Part shown: piece after piece, positions 9,309 through 21,051 of the stretch | How the letters are laid out: each line of letters starts with the position of its first letter | Numbering within the stretch: the first letter of the stretch is position 1 | Translations under genes and position numbers: made by a program | Source of the DNA: Tieghemostelium lacteum | Lineage: Eukaryota > Evosea > Eumycetozoa > Dictyosteliales > Raperosteliaceae | Direction: 5' to 3' | Length of the DNA stretch: 64,000 nt | NCBI GenBank assembly: GCA_001606155.1 | Contig: LODT01000015.1 | Span: 62,001-126,000 of the forward strand | The notes under the pieces: generated by a model | What the model was told of the DNA's origin: nothing | Seen by the model: only the letters and a program-made list of their open reading frames with translations | Databases searched by the model: none

Positions 9309-12300
9309 CTATCTTTTAATATTATTTAAAAGGTATATAATTGTTGGTATAATGGAGATGATGGAGAGGGAGAATATAATTGGACCTAGTGAATCTGTAT
9401 CAGCTATTAGACGTGAGTTATTGAATATAGATGACACTAAAAGAGTGAAAGTCAAATAAGACTCCAATAGATATCTTCTTGCAATTTTGTATGGATTCTT
9501 TTGATAGATTCTTGCAAAATAGATGATGGATAGTGTTAGAAATACCAGTGACTGAAATGATGCATTGAATTGTAAGAGTGTATCAGCAGCTAGAAATGCA
9601 CCAACCATTAGAATTTTAAAGAGTTCCCATATTCTTTGATTTTCACCTAAATGGAAAAACAAGGGTGACAGAGTATGACGTTTGGATAGTATTCTGTGGA
9701 CATAAAGAAACAAGAATACTGCAATTACAAAGAATGTCAATAACCCGAATACCATGGCTCTTGTGTGATCTTCAGTATAGCACATTACATTTTGGTCATA
9801 ATAGAGATAATAGTCGTGATCTACATATATACATGCTGATATGGATACAACATGAAACATGATGGCAGGTAGCATTACTACAATTGGACTAATGATGGCA
9901 TCTGATAGTTCAGGTGTAGGTTTTTGTGTGATTGATATTTTCTTTAGTCTCATAAATCTTTTGAGTCTGGTCAGAACGGAAAGTCGTTTAATTACAGTAC
10001 TGAATATGATTACTAATATAATACTACCTAATCCAATATAGAATTTACCAATGAATCCGAGGGATGGTGAGACACATAGTTCTGGCATAAAGTCAATTCT
10101 AAAATTAACCAAAGCAAATAGATAAAATTTAGAATTTCCATCACCAATCAGGGAACATAGTTGTAGAATAAATAGTAGTGATGATACTATGGATGTTGAT
10201 GGTAATTCATATTGTACCATTAGGAATATGTAAAAGAGGATAAAGTAGATGAATGATAGAATCAGTAGAGAGCTGGTTTTGGAACATGGGTTACAGAATA
10301 GAAGGGATTTAGATGTACCCTCTGTACATTGACCACATAGAATACCTTCATGATACTCACGACATGTGTTGTCAAGGCAAATCTCTGGATCACAATCTAA
10401 GATGGTTTCAGGGGGGAAAGAATCTTGTGCAAACCAGTATCCTTGATTCCAATAGACAGAGTCATTACCAGGACACCATAGTTTATCATCTGAACATTCA
10501 AAACAATCTTTACCATTATAAGCAATGCTACCAACAGGACATGTTGAACAAACACCATTTTCATTGAGATATTGTGAATTTTGACATGCAAGAACAGTAA
10601 AATAGAATTGTTCACTATACAGTATTCCAATGGTTGAGTTATCTAATGTCTGCACAAGATTAACTTTTACAAGGTACTTTGAGCCAACTGGTCCTTGAAC
10701 ACTGCATGCAAACTCTGATTTTCCACTGGTAATTACAGATTCATATTGATAGTATTCATTGGAATCCTGTGATTTAATAGTCAACATAAATAAGGAACTG
10801 GTGGCAGTATTAACTACATTTTTATAGAAATCCAATATGGAGGCTTTAATTAAAAAGTAGTTATCCTGTTCAATCCAATTTGGTGCCTCTACCAGTATGG
10901 ATTTTGGTGATGATGCATATGAGCCACCATAGAGAGCTATGTTTAGTGATGATGTAGAATTTATAATTTCAACAGGTGAGGAGTTCCAATATATACCTCC
11001 ACCACCATTTCCAGCTGAGTTGTAGGTAAATATGGAATCGGATACTTTTACTATAGTTATTTTTGAAAATGTCCATAGTCCACCTCCATTCAATAATGCT
11101 TCATTTGAATTGAATGAACATGAATCAACTGTTATATTAGATCCTGGTACATGAGTATGATTGTGATTATCAAAAACTGATATTGCACCACCATTGTATA
11201 TATATGCTTTGGTGTCACTGTAGTCTGTGTATATACCTATATTTGTAGATCCCTTTTGAAATTTAACATTTTGGAGTGTGGAATTGGAATTTTCATAGAA
11301 AATTGCAGATCCTGATGTTGCAAATGTTTGAGTGAATGTAGTATCTTTAATAGTTAGGTTACTACTATCAGAGTATATAGATCCACCTAAATGTGCACTA
11401 CTGTTACTAAATTGAATTTTATCGAGTGATACTTGTGAATTGTATATATAAAGACAACCACCTTTTCCTAAAAGATTGGTATTATCCATAAATGAACTAT
11501 TACTACACTGAAGTATTGAACTGTCTAGATGAATATAAGGTTTACTCATACCCAAGTTACCAAGGAAAACTGAATTTTCAATAGTAATATTACTATCAAA
11601 ATCTTTAAGAACTGAATAGGATCCATCAGATAATGTATAGTCATTTGAGAATGGACATGATACTATAGAGTAATTGGAACTTATGGATCTAATTAAACTG
11701 TCAGGACCAGTGTTATTGTAGAATCCACCACCATGAATAACGCCAACTACCTGTTGTAAATGTAATGTTGTTGCAAGGAAATTGGATTGAAATGTTACAT
11801 TAAGCATTTGAAATTCACTTTGTGACATTGATAGTGATGATGTTGAACTACCCATATTCCCTATAAACTGTACATTTTGCATCAGTATATGACTATCAAC
11901 AACATTTAAACATGCTTCACTTGATGCAATGTTATTTGAAAATATACAATTTTCAAATTTTGCATAACCTATCAATGTGGTGTTTGTCAATACACTGGTG
12001 GTGTTTTTCATATAGTTTATATAGAGACCACCATCACCACTGGAAATCATGTTACCAAATGTACAGTTTAGGAACTCAACAGTACCATGATAGAATACAC
12101 CAAGAGGATAGGTTGTACATGATGAACTGTTAAATGTTACATTTTGGAATCTAACTGAACTTGATGACACTCTAATGGGTGTCTTGTAGAGTGGAAGTGT
12201 TGTATTACTAATAGAAGAGTCCACCCAAGTTCCATTTGACTTATAAATAGAAACAGAGTCATAATCACCAGTTGACTCATCCACTAGAACCACTTGGAAA

Positions 12301-14651
12301 TCAAATGTACAATTTGTCATTTGAATTGGTAAAACATTATTCTTCATTAGAACACGTCTAAATACCAAGTTACTATCTATAACCTGAAGAGTTGACTCAT
12401 TATCAATATTATTTGAAATGGTAGTACCATCCATTTTAATTTCCACAGATTGCAAATTGAGTTGATTACCATTTTGATTGTTATCAAATGTACTGTTTAC
12501 AATTAATACTGAACCATAGGAAGCATCAATGATAGTAAATCCAGTATTTTCATAAAATCCACTAGCATATATATCCAATACACCAGATTGTATGGTAATT
12601 AGTGGGTAATTAGAATAGACATTATTCATATTTAATATGAATTTACAATATCTCATGTAAACCTCACCAATACTACTAATTATATTTCCATAGTTTGATG
12701 TAAAAGTGGAATTGTATAGTAACACCACAGAGTCAAATGTAAGACTATCAATTAGAGAGTAAATAGAATTGGTGAAAAATGATGAATTTTCAATCAATAG
12801 GGTTGAATATTCTATCTGAAATAGTAGAGCTGAGTTATTGATAAATGATGCATTGGTAATTTGTAAAGTACTGTTACTGAGACTAAATACAATAGTTCGA
12901 TCCTTATCATCACCATTCTGAATAAATTGGGCATTTACGATATCCACAACAGCATCATTAATTTCAAATGGAAATGTACCTGTTGTATTTGAAACATCAA
13001 TATTAGAAAACTGAAATGTACCACCTTGAATAACGGCAACTCGACTCTCAACCTGATTCGCAAACTCCATATTAGTGATAAAATAGAAATTTTGACCTTT
13101 TAACAGAAATGGCATAGTCAAATTTCCTCCTACAAACTTTACATTTTTAATGTAAAAAGTAGCATTATCAGACTCTGCACCTATACATGGTTCATATTTA
13201 TATGAAAACTGAACATTATCAATAGTGATATTTGACTTTTCCTCTAAATAGTAGGAATAGAGATAAAATTGGCCCAAATTACTATTAGATATAGATACAT
13301 TTACACCACCCCATGATATAACTACACCAACAGTAGAGTTGGTCAAAAGCATTTTACTATCTACAGCAAACATTGATACATAATAATCATTTAACACCAC
13401 TTGATTAAATATACCAACACTATTAGGAAATAAACAAATGGATTGGTCCCATCCATTTTGAGTTATATTTAAATTTTGAATTTGTAAATTTGAATTTCTA
13501 TTTTGACATAATATACATCCTATAACACGTTGATTATCAGATATAAATAGATTAGACATTATTATATTTTCAAATTTAATTGAATTATTATTATTATTAT
13601 TATTAGTTTTTATACAGGATTGAATATTTATACATTGATTATTGTTGTTGAAAGTTGAATTTTGGTAACATGGTAGTTCATTTATTATGAATACAATGGT
13701 TACTGGTGTTTCTGATAATATAGTACCATTTGATAATATTATTGATTTACCTCTACTGTAAATAGTTTCGTTAGGTGATAATTGATATTGACCTAAAATA
13801 TAGATTGTGTATTGCTGTTGATTTGAAATCATATCAATAGCTTTTTGAATACTTTTAAATGGTGATTCAATAGTGCCATTATTTAAAAAATCATTTCCAT
13901 ATTGAGAAGAAACATATAAATTAGATTCTATTTGTGTATATGTATGCACAATGTTAGTAACTAAATCTTTTAGATTTTTGAATAAATAACGAAATTGTAT
14001 AATCATACCTAACAATATTGGTGGTGATAAATATATGACAATATTATCAATAAAAAATGTGAAATCATCCAATATATTAAATGAATTGTTAAATGGGTTT
14101 GATGAAAGTTGACTATACATTATTTTTAGATCATGTTGATTTTGATTGTTAAATTGTGAGATATTGAAATTAAAATAAAAATAGTTATTGTCTTGGTTAA
14201 TGTTACTGTTATTATTATTATTATTTGGTATTTGACATGGTGACGTTAGGTTATAATTAAATATTATAGTATCATCAATTTGAAAGATAATCTCTGCAGG
14301 CACTGGTATAGTTGGATTTGGTAGTCTAATTGCAAATTCCAAATTCAATATATCATTATTTGTGTATGGTATAGTAAATGGTTGAGATATAGATACTTGT
14401 AAATCTACACTATAGTCATATTGAAAGTATAATGTAGTATATGATTGATAGGTAAATTCTAATGTCTCATTTGGTGATAAGTAATCTTCTAAATCACCTT
14501 CCCAAATGGTATCAATTCTATTTTCAAAACCAAAGTTTTCAATATAGTTATTTATATATAGTGGTTGTTGTGTGTTGTGTGACTGTGTTATTATACATTG
14601 TATATTTATATATATTATAAAAATAAATAAAATTAAAACATTATTGTTCAT
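9309..14651 (-). CDS. Giant surface protein: beta-helix ectodomain plus multi-pass C-terminus
   Basis: This single exon encodes 1780 residues. The signal peptide is about 1-23. Then come a ~220-residue N-terminal domain and a start-of-helix motif (YVSSQYGNDFLNNGT ... PFKSIQKAI) typical of DUF1565/pectin-lyase folds. About 1000 residues of parallel beta-helix-like repeats follow, rich in N-glycosylation sites and patterns such as NSSFFTNS, NVTFNSSS and NVTFQSNF. A Cys-rich module follows (CSTCPVGS, CFECSDDKLWCPG, CGQC, CNPC), resembling ephrin-receptor-like/GCC domains. The last ~290 residues hold several membrane spans. Dictyostelids encode many such proteins; roles in adhesion, recognition or signalling are guesses. 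The single 5.3-kb exon with no frame break indicates selection on the full length. Confidence 0.8.
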   Translation of the reverse strand: MNNNVLILFIFIIYINIQCIITQSHNTQQPLYINNYIENFGFENRIDTIWEGDLEDYLSPNETLEFTYQSYTTLYFQYDYSVDLQVSISQPFTIPYTNNDILNLEFAIRLPNPTIPVPAEIIFQIDDTIIFNYNLTSPCQIPNNNNNNSNINQDNNYFYFNFNISQFNNQNQHDLKIMYSQLSSNPFNNSFNILDDFTFFIDNIVIYLSPPILLGMIIQFRYLFKNLKDLVTNIVHTYTQIESNLYVSSQYGNDFLNNGTIESPFKSIQKAIDMISNQQQYTIYILGQYQLSPNETIYSRGKSIILSNGTILSETPVTIVFIINELPCYQNSTFNNNNQCINIQSCIKTNNNNNNNSIKFENIIMSNLFISDNQRVIGCILCQNRNSNLQIQNLNITQNGWDQSICLFPNSVGIFNQVVLNDYYVSMFAVDSKMLLTNSTVGVVISWGGVNVSISNSNLGQFYLYSYYLEEKSNITIDNVQFSYKYEPCIGAESDNATFYIKNVKFVGGNLTMPFLLKGQNFYFITNMEFANQVESRVAVIQGGTFQFSNIDVSNTTGTFPFEINDAVVDIVNAQFIQNGDDKDRTIVFSLSNSTLQITNASFINNSALLFQIEYSTLLIENSSFFTNSIYSLIDSLTFDSVVLLYNSTFTSNYGNIISSIGEVYMRYCKFILNMNNVYSNYPLITIQSGVLDIYASGFYENTGFTIIDASYGSVLIVNSTFDNNQNGNQLNLQSVEIKMDGTTISNNIDNESTLQVIDSNLVFRRVLMKNNVLPIQMTNCTFDFQVVLVDESTGDYDSVSIYKSNGTWVDSSISNTTLPLYKTPIRVSSSSVRFQNVTFNSSSCTTYPLGVFYHGTVEFLNCTFGNMISSGDGGLYINYMKNTTSVLTNTTLIGYAKFENCIFSNNIASSEACLNVVDSHILMQNVQFIGNMGSSTSSLSMSQSEFQMLNVTFQSNFLATTLHLQQVVGVIHGGGFYNNTGPDSLIRSISSNYSIVSCPFSNDYTLSDGSYSVLKDFDSNITIENSVFLGNLGMSKPYIHLDSSILQCSNSSFMDNTNLLGKGGCLYIYNSQVSLDKIQFSNSSAHLGGSIYSDSSNLTIKDTTFTQTFATSGSAIFYENSNSTLQNVKFQKGSTNIGIYTDYSDTKAYIYNGGAISVFDNHNHTHVPGSNITVDSCSFNSNEALLNGGGLWTFSKITIVKVSDSIFTYNSAGNGGGGIYWNSSPVEIINSTSSLNIALYGGSYASSPKSILVEAPNWIEQDNYFLIKASILDFYKNVVNTATSSLFMLTIKSQDSNEYYQYESVITSGKSEFACSVQGPVGSKYLVKVNLVQTLDNSTIGILYSEQFYFTVLACQNSQYLNENGVCSTCPVGSIAYNGKDCFECSDDKLWCPGNDSVYWNQGYWFAQDSFPPETILDCDPEICLDNTCREYHEGILCGQCTEGTSKSLLFCNPCSKTSSLLILSFIYFILFYIFLMVQYELPSTSIVSSLLFILQLCSLIGDGNSKFYLFALVNFRIDFMPELCVSPSLGFIGKFYIGLGSIILVIIFSTVIKRLSVLTRLKRFMRLKKISITQKPTPELSDAIISPIVVMLPAIMFHVVSISACIYVDHDYYLYYDQNVMCYTEDHTRAMVFGLLTFFVIAVFLFLYVHRILSKRHTLSPLFFHLGENQRIWELFKILMVGAFLAADTLLQFNASFQSLVFLTLSIIYFARIYQKNPYKIARRYLLESYLTFTLLVSSIFNNSRLIADTDSLGPIIFSLSIISIIPTIIYLLNNIKR

Positions 14652-15074
14652 TTTACATTGATTGTTTTTGACAAGACGGATTCCTAAAATGATTGATGTT
14701 TTATAAAAAAAAGATTTTGATTTCTTTTCGATTTCCTGGTTGTCTCAAAATAAAAACTTAAAACTAAAACAATAAAACTGAAATATCTTAATAAAAATGA
14801 ATCCACATCAAAAAGATATTCCTCAAAGAATTAGTAATTGTTTATGATTATTAATGGATTGGATTTTTAAAAATACAAATTAATAAAAAAGACTAAATTC
14901 TATAGAGTATTGATTAATAATATAGATTAAAGATAAATATTTATCTATTTCTATCTATTCAATAATATATTGAAATTGAAAATGATTGTTAAATAAATCA
15001 TTTGTAAAGATATCAAATAATGTAAAGAGTAAAATTTTTTTAAATTTTTCATATTTTTATAAAAAGATCAAACA

Positions 15075-15511
15075 ATGGAAGTTGAAGTAACAGATAAAAA
15101 AGCATTTATTGAAATGAGAGAAAAACTATTTACACTGAATAGAAATCTCAGTGCAGTTAGACAAAGAATTCAAATTACAGAAAAAGATAAACAAAGATCA
15201 GCTATTACTATTAAAGAATTGGATAATTTACCACCACAAACTAGAACCTATAAAGCTATTGGAAAAATGTTTTTATTGAAACCATCTAAAGAACTATCAG
15301 ATGAATTGAAATTGGAGATTAAAGAAGATGATGAAACAATGCAAACTTTAGTTGTAGGTATTTCTTCATTCTTTTTCAAGTGAATTATTTATTGAAATAT
15401 AGTAATCCTCTAACTTTTACATTCAATGTGTAGAACCAAAGCAAATATATAGATTCACAAATTGTCGAAACAGAAAAGAGTTTAAAAGAATTGGTTGTTT
15501 ATAAGAAATAA
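15075..15511 (+). CDS. pfdn1: Prefoldin subunit 1
   Basis: The product has 118 residues. Exon 1 is 15075-15353 and exon 2 is 15434-15511 after TGTAG. The last exon gives NQSKYIDSQIVETEKSLKEL, completing the second coiled-coil arm. Reading through gives an unrelated Phe-rich end. Two donors fit (GTTGTA or GTAGGT, 3 nt apart); both keep frame, and I chose the latter. The coiled-coil arms flank a beta-hairpin region (RTYKAIGKMFLL), the prefoldin beta-class layout; family length is ~120. Prefoldin is a hexameric cytosolic chaperone that hands nascent actin and tubulin to CCT. Confidence 0.85.
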
Positions 15512-15739
15512 AATAACCAATTTGTATATTCATACAGTAAATATCATAGTTTTTAAACCATTTAAAGATTCAATAGAAACAGAGAGAATTAGACAGAAAT
15601 GAATTTAGATGGGTGGTATATTTTTATAGTTTGTTTTTTATTATAATAACAATTTAGCTTAATTTATGATAATTTGGAATGTCGACAAATAAGAGGGGAA
15701 CTAGTTTTTAGAGGTAGAGATTTAGAGCACAGTTATATT

Positions 15740-17111
15740 TTATTCTTGACCAGTAAGAATATTATAAACTCTTTTTAATTTACTAAAGATTCCAGTATCT
15801 CTTGAAGTTTGTAAACCTCTATATTTTCTTCTAGATAGAATATTTACAAATTCACCCTTTTCCAAACTACCATTGTTATCAGTATCAAATACCTTGTAGA
15901 GAGTATCTAATACTTGTTGTTCTGGATTAAATCCACAAACAATATTAGCAATATATTTAAATTGTTTCTTTGAGAATGGTTGATTCATATCACCATACAA
16001 ATCCATAGCCAATGCAACATCTGGTAATTTATCTAATAATCTTTAAACATAGTTAATATCATATATTTGTTTTTTTTTGAAATTTATATACATACTTGTT
16101 AAATTGAGCAAATTGATCAAATGAGATACCTTTATGTTTCTCAGAGACAATGGCTGGAAGGGAATCAAGTGATTTGACATGAGATTCTAATTTACCAGCT
16201 TTACCATATGAGATTAAAAGTAAACCAAAATCTCTTTGAGAGATGAAACCAGTGTTCTTTGGATCATAGAATCTAAATTCTAATAATAAGACATCTCTAC
16301 GTACTTGATCTAACAATTGTTGGAACTGCTCAAGTGATAGCTTCTTATTACCACTCTTTCCAAAGAGATGTTCTATCCAACCTTTAGCAACTGCATCAGT
16401 TTGTGGAGTGGTACTTGAAGTATTCTTTGCAAATTGTGATTGATTTTGAAGAATCTTTAGAATGCCCATGAACTCTTGTGCATCAATAGAATTATCTTGA
16501 TTGATATCCATAATCTTGAATGCAATAGCTGCTGAATTTTGTGGAATACTTAATAAAGTAGAGAAAAATAAGAATTCTCCATAAGAGATCAAACCATCAC
16601 CATCAATATCTGCAATCTTAAATGACAATGGAATCTCTTTGATTTTTAGTGTTTTGGATTTGGTTGAGGTATTTGAGGAGGCTTGGAATTGGTGTGGTAA
16701 AATAGCTCTAATAAAGTCCTCTACAGTCATAAATGACTCACCATTCTGTTTAACAGATGCAAAGCACTGAAATATCTTCTCTGGTGTTGAGTATTCTCTA
16801 ATTCTGTTTTGGTAGTTGGTAATTATTTGTTCTCTCCATGTTGGTTCTTTTTTTTGGTCATCCAAAAATACATTTGATGACATTACTAGTGCAATACCAC
16901 CAACTAATCCTGCTCCAACTGTGTATTTATATTTTCCAAATTTACTTTCATTTTTATTGTTCTTATTCTCATGCTTGTTTTCATAGGTATTATTCTTGTT
17001 ATTTGTTGAATAAAATCTATTTCCACTATACAATAAACTATTTTTTGAATAGTTAAATGATGGTTTTGTTATAATTTTACAGATTGTTGAAAGTGATTTA
17101 TTATTGAACAT
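15740..17111 (-). CDS. micu1: MICU1-like mitochondrial calcium-uptake regulator
   Basis: The protein has 438 residues. Exon 1 is 16096-17111 and exon 2 is 15740-16040; the 55-nt intron is GTATGT...TTTAAAG. The first ATG is at 17111, although the frame is open further through a TTG. The N-terminus is rich in Ser, Asn and Lys without acids, as in mitochondrial presequences, and precedes a hydrophobic segment (VGAGLVGGIALVMSS). EF-hand loops are visible: DIDGDGLISYGEF, DINQDNSIDAQEF and DTDNNGSLEKGEF. MICU1 sits in the intermembrane space, blocks the MCU channel at low Ca2+ and opens it when Ca2+ binds. Assignment rests on layout, EF-hands and WREQII near residue 115. Confidence 0.85.
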
Positions 17112-17278
17112 GATTTTAAAATACAAATTAATTGATCAAAAAAAAAAAAAATTAAAAAAAAAAAAAAAGATATTTTTAGTTGAACAACTTTGTGTGCAAT
17201 AATAAACCTAATTGATGTTTTTCATTTTTTAATTTTATTATTTAAATGATATATTTCTTAATAATTATGAGATTAAAT

Positions 17279-17560
17279 GTCTCAATCATTAGTATTTGGA
17301 TCTGCAACAATCAATTTTGACTTAGAAATCTTACAAAAAATGTGCCATAAATGTACATCATACGAACACTTCAAAGAGTCCAACACTACTTCAAAAATAC
17401 TTCATTAAACTCCAATCTACGTACTTGTTCAACTTGCTGTCCTTGTTGTACCTATTGCATGGTTGAATGGCAACAGGTGTTTAAATTGTATTGAAGTTTA
17501 TGTTACAAAAATGTTAGTATCAAAGTATAGAAAGTGCGGATTAGTGATTATACATCTATT
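17279..17560 (+). pseudogene. Unidentified Cys-containing fragment
   Basis: An ATG at 17279 opens a 43-codon frame (MSQSLVFGSATINFDLEILQ...). The same frame stays open after its stop codon to about 17580, and another frame over the same stretch is Cys-rich (RTCSTCCPCCTYC). No intron signals join them convincingly and I recognise no family. It is most likely a relic of a gene or a chance frame. Confidence 0.25.
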
Positions 17561-17865
17561 TCATTGTTGGGTGTAGATTTGAATCTGAACTCAATATCTT
17601 TTCTAAGTGCATTTTTAATATCTGCTATGTATTGTGACCATTTATGATGGTTAATGAGGTTTCTTTAAAATAAACAAATTGATGCAGGATGGTAGAAATA
17701 AATGATATATTTTACCAATTCTTGTCATTTTAATTGGTTGCAGTTCCAAAGTCAAAAAACATGAAACCAGAAAATTTTTCAAAATAGTCCAATGCAATGG
17801 TGTAAAGGAATTAATGGATTTATAAAACTCAAACCAATTGTATTTGAATCTGAGTTGACATCTAT
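17548..17865 (-). pseudogene. Broken 3' end of an unidentified gene
   Basis: Minus-strand pieces read protein-like in different frames: FKYNWFEFYKSINSFTPL, then ALDYFEKFSGFMFFDFGTA, then, after an intron-like GTAAAA...TTTTAAAG, NLINHHKWSQYIADI and a Lys/Arg-rich end. Each has normal codon use, but no splice choice I tried joins them without a stop. I infer at least two breaks. The tail of a live gene with unusual splicing is a less likely alternative. Confidence 0.35.
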
Positions 17866-17951
17866 AGAATAAATACTAATCAATAATGAAATTTTGTATT
17901 ATTTAAAGAATAGGTGTTTATTAATTAATTCTTCAGAGCTTAAATCAATCA

Positions 17952-18693
17952 TTAATTGTCACCGAGGACGTTTCTTTCACTAACATATATACCATCTAAA
18001 AATTTACGAACATCCTTGTATTTAATGACAGAACGGAGTTGAATATTAGCGCAACTTTGGGAAAGATTTTCTAAATCGTTACCAGTGAGAACAATTTCAT
18101 CTTTAACTTTCTCTGAACGAATACAAGTAATACCTTCAAGTAATGGGATTTTTCTTACAATTTTTTCACCAAAGAAGTTACGGATTTCGACAGTTTTTCC
18201 ACCATCTACGACAGTGACATTAATTGGAAAATGTGCATAGACAAATCTCATTTTGTATTCGAAACCCTAATTTTTAATAATCATTAATTATTAATTAATC
18301 TGTTCTAAAATTTTTGAAAAACTTCTTCACAGGAAGTCATTCTGTTGATTCCTATGTAATTTCTCTCTCTAATGACTTACTTTAGTGACACCAGTGATTA
18401 AGTTTTCAATAATGGAGGCAACGGTTTTGATACAAGCAATTTGTTTTCTGTTACCGAACCAGAGATCGATGGTAATTTCAGAGGTACCAACTTTTTGGAT
18501 ATCAACTGATAAATGACCAAAGTCACGTTTTAAGACACCACGTGGTCCAGTGACTTTGACTGAACGACCCTTAACATCAACGGTGACTATTATATGTGTA
18601 TGAGTTAATATCCAATTATGCTATATTCTCTGTGCTGTAGTACTAACCTCCTTTTGGGATTTTAACTGTCTTAGATGATTTGATATGTTTCAT
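17952..18693 (-). CDS. rpl9: 60S ribosomal protein L9 (uL6)
   Basis: The protein has 188 residues in three exons: 18648-18693, 18381-18586 and 17952-18266. Joints are GGAG|GTTAGT...AATAG and AAA|GTAAGT...AATTAG, and every phase closes. The N-terminus is [15 protein letters not shown]. Conserved blocks include [46 protein letters not shown] and [14 protein letters not shown]. Length equals the family norm (about 190). It is part of the large subunit near the sarcin-ricin loop and P-stalk base. Its two introns, with one after only 46 coding bases, suit a highly expressed ribosomal gene. Codon use is richer in C-ending codons than in its neighbours, also typical of high expression. Confidence 0.96.
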
Positions 18694-19108
18694 TGTGAGC
18701 TGTCTGGATAAATCGTCAAAAAAAAAAACAATCAGAAAAATTTTTTAACAAAATTCTCAATCAAATTTTATTTTTTTTGATTTTTTTTTCAATTTAATTT
18801 GCGATCCTAACGAGTCTCGATACTTTATTTATATAAATTTATAAAATAACTAGTTGTTTTTTAAAATTAAACTTATAAATATTTAGTTAACCTAAACATA
18901 TAATTTCAAATGTTGAATACTGTCTATAAAAAGTAACTTTATCCATTTTTTCATTAATTCAATTTAATTCAATAAATTTGTAATTTAAAATTAAAAACTA
19001 CAAAGAACAAGTTAAATAACTAGAAAAAATTAGTTAATAAAATGTACCGGTTTAGTTTATTTTATTAAATTTTACAATTTTCATTTCATTTTTTTTTTGA
19101 AAAAAAGA
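18694..19108. promoter_or_regulatory. Divergent promoter of RPL9 and THOC5
   Basis: This 415-nt region is AT-rich with T and A runs. One less AT-rich patch (GCGATCCTAACGAGTCTCGA, near 18801-18820) stands out about 110-130 nt before the RPL9 start, and it could be a promoter element. Nothing else is seen. Confidence 0.3.
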
Positions 19109-21020
19109 ATGGAAGTTGAAAATAGCCATGAAATAAATATACAGCAACAAACTGAGGTAGCTATGGAATATAAAGAAACTATTGGTGTAACTGTTGATGA
19201 ATCAACAAAAATTTCCAATGCTATTAGAGATCATTGTTTAGGTCTTTTAGCAATGAAAGAAAAACAACAATATGAAAATCAAAATGTCGATATCACCTCT
19301 AGAGTTGATTCTATACTCACATCTTTTTTGGATATAAAGTTATCTAATAGATTAACTCATCTCAATGCTGAAGATAAAAAGACTCAATTAAATATTGAAA
19401 AAGATAAATTAGATAATCTTAATCTGCTTCATCAAAATTATGTCTATGAAAAGAATCATTTAATTAAAGAGATTAAATCTTATTCTGATTTTAGGTATGT
19501 TTAGTTACAGCAAGCACTAGTAATATAATATACATATATTAATATTATATTTTAGTATATCAGAATTTGAACCAAAATTAGTTTCAAATGATTATTTTGA
19601 AAAATCAATTACATCTGATGGTAATGAAATTACATATTTTAAACCAACAAATACAGATAATCAAGATTTAAATAGACATCATAATGTTTTAAATAGATTA
19701 AACTTTGAATTATCAGAGAGAAGTAAAAAGGTAGAGATACTCAGTAAACTTTTACAAAAAAAGAAAATGTGTCAACAAATCTATTTGTCTAAACAAACAT
19801 TTTTAATGGGATTACCAAAGCAAGTAAAGGATCTTGCTATAAAAGTGACACCTATTCAATCACCTTTTAACAGTTACTATAATCAATATGCATTTCAACT
19901 ATCAAAATCATTATATGTACTCTACTACTCAGTAACCTCATTTTTACACTCTCCTATCAATCAACCATACAAGAGTAAATTGAATATCAGAATAAATGGT
20001 GATTTGGAAAAGGCAACACATTTTAATAGACTATCACAACAACAATTACAAAAACAGCAACAACAACAACAACCATTAGTTCACCCACTTTCCGTTGTCA
20101 TTGAATACTTTTTTGATAATAATAAGGTACAATTACAATTCTATAATTGGTTACAAAGTAATAGGGTTAGTTGTAAAGTACAAAATCAGAATGAATACTA
20201 TCTAGATAATCTTTTTGATCAATATAATTATTTATCATCTCCACAATCACCAATTGCACCAAATATTTCAATTTCATCACCATTTGATTCACCAATATCT
20301 ACAGGTTTAAATCATAGTAGTAATGGTAAAACTACAACAATAATATCACCAATTTTAGATGTTTTTAACCATAATGTTTATGGTAAAAATTATACATGGT
20401 TAGAGATATTGTGTGGTCAATTAGTTGAAAGCAATCAAAATAATAATAATAATAATAGTAATAGTAATAATAATTTCAATTTAATTTCAAATATATTAAT
20501 TTCAATATACAGGAGAATAGAAACCAAGATTTCATTAGAAAAACAAATTGTACAACTAAAGAAACAACAATTAAAAGCTCAACAAGATAATAGTGGTATT
20601 TTATTGCAATTTATCAGTATTCAAGAGGAATTTGATCAAATTTATAAATTGACTTGGAAAAATTCACAGATTGAATTGGCATCTAGGATATTTATTCCAA
20701 CTGATTATCCAAATATTCCACCACTATTTCAATTGGATTCCACATGGATCAGTTCAAATACCACCATTGATAAATCACAGATTCTTTTACTACAAAAAGA
20801 AACTCTTAAATTTATAGAAATGGAATTGAATTGTGGTTTTACAACGCCACTAAACAGTGAATCATTTTTGACATTAATCAAAAAATTAGAATCCATTCTA
20901 TTGTATCTCTCTGATCAATCTCAGATTATAAATAATTCAAAAGGTCGTGTAACAAGAGGTAAATTAAGATTATTACCACTGATTCAAGATCAAAAAACTT
21001 TACTTTGGAGACATAAATAA
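19109..21020 (+). CDS. thoc5: THO complex subunit 5 (THOC5)
   Basis: The protein has 616 residues. Exon 1 is 19109-19494 and exon 2 is 19556-21020; the 61-nt intron starts GTATGT and ends TTTAG. The start is the ATG at 19109; the frame extends to a TTG that I reject. The N-terminal 230 residues are charged helical coiled coil. The middle holds the THOC5 core (SLYVLYYSVTSFLHS, RINGDLEKA), interrupted by Gln- and Asn-rich linkers. The C-terminal part (PNIPPLFQL ... EMELNC) also fits the family. THO couples transcription elongation to mRNA export. It is convergent with the Atg17-like gene (31 nt between stops). Confidence 0.8.
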
Positions 21021-21051
21021 AGTTTATAAACACCAATATATTATAATAATT

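Larger units (their letters stand above)
17112..17951. other. 840-nt spacer with gene relics
   Basis: Between the MICU1 start and the RPL9 stop lie T/A runs (17112-17255) and two short degraded-looking open stretches, described separately at 17279-17560 (+) and 17548-17865 (-). No intact gene is evident. Confidence 0.5.

Noticed and set aside
9665-9862. Several 60-85 codon frames opposite the giant surface-protein gene (9665, 9859, 10313, 11912)
   Set aside because: They are antisense shadows of a conserved long frame and show no domain, signal peptide or start context.
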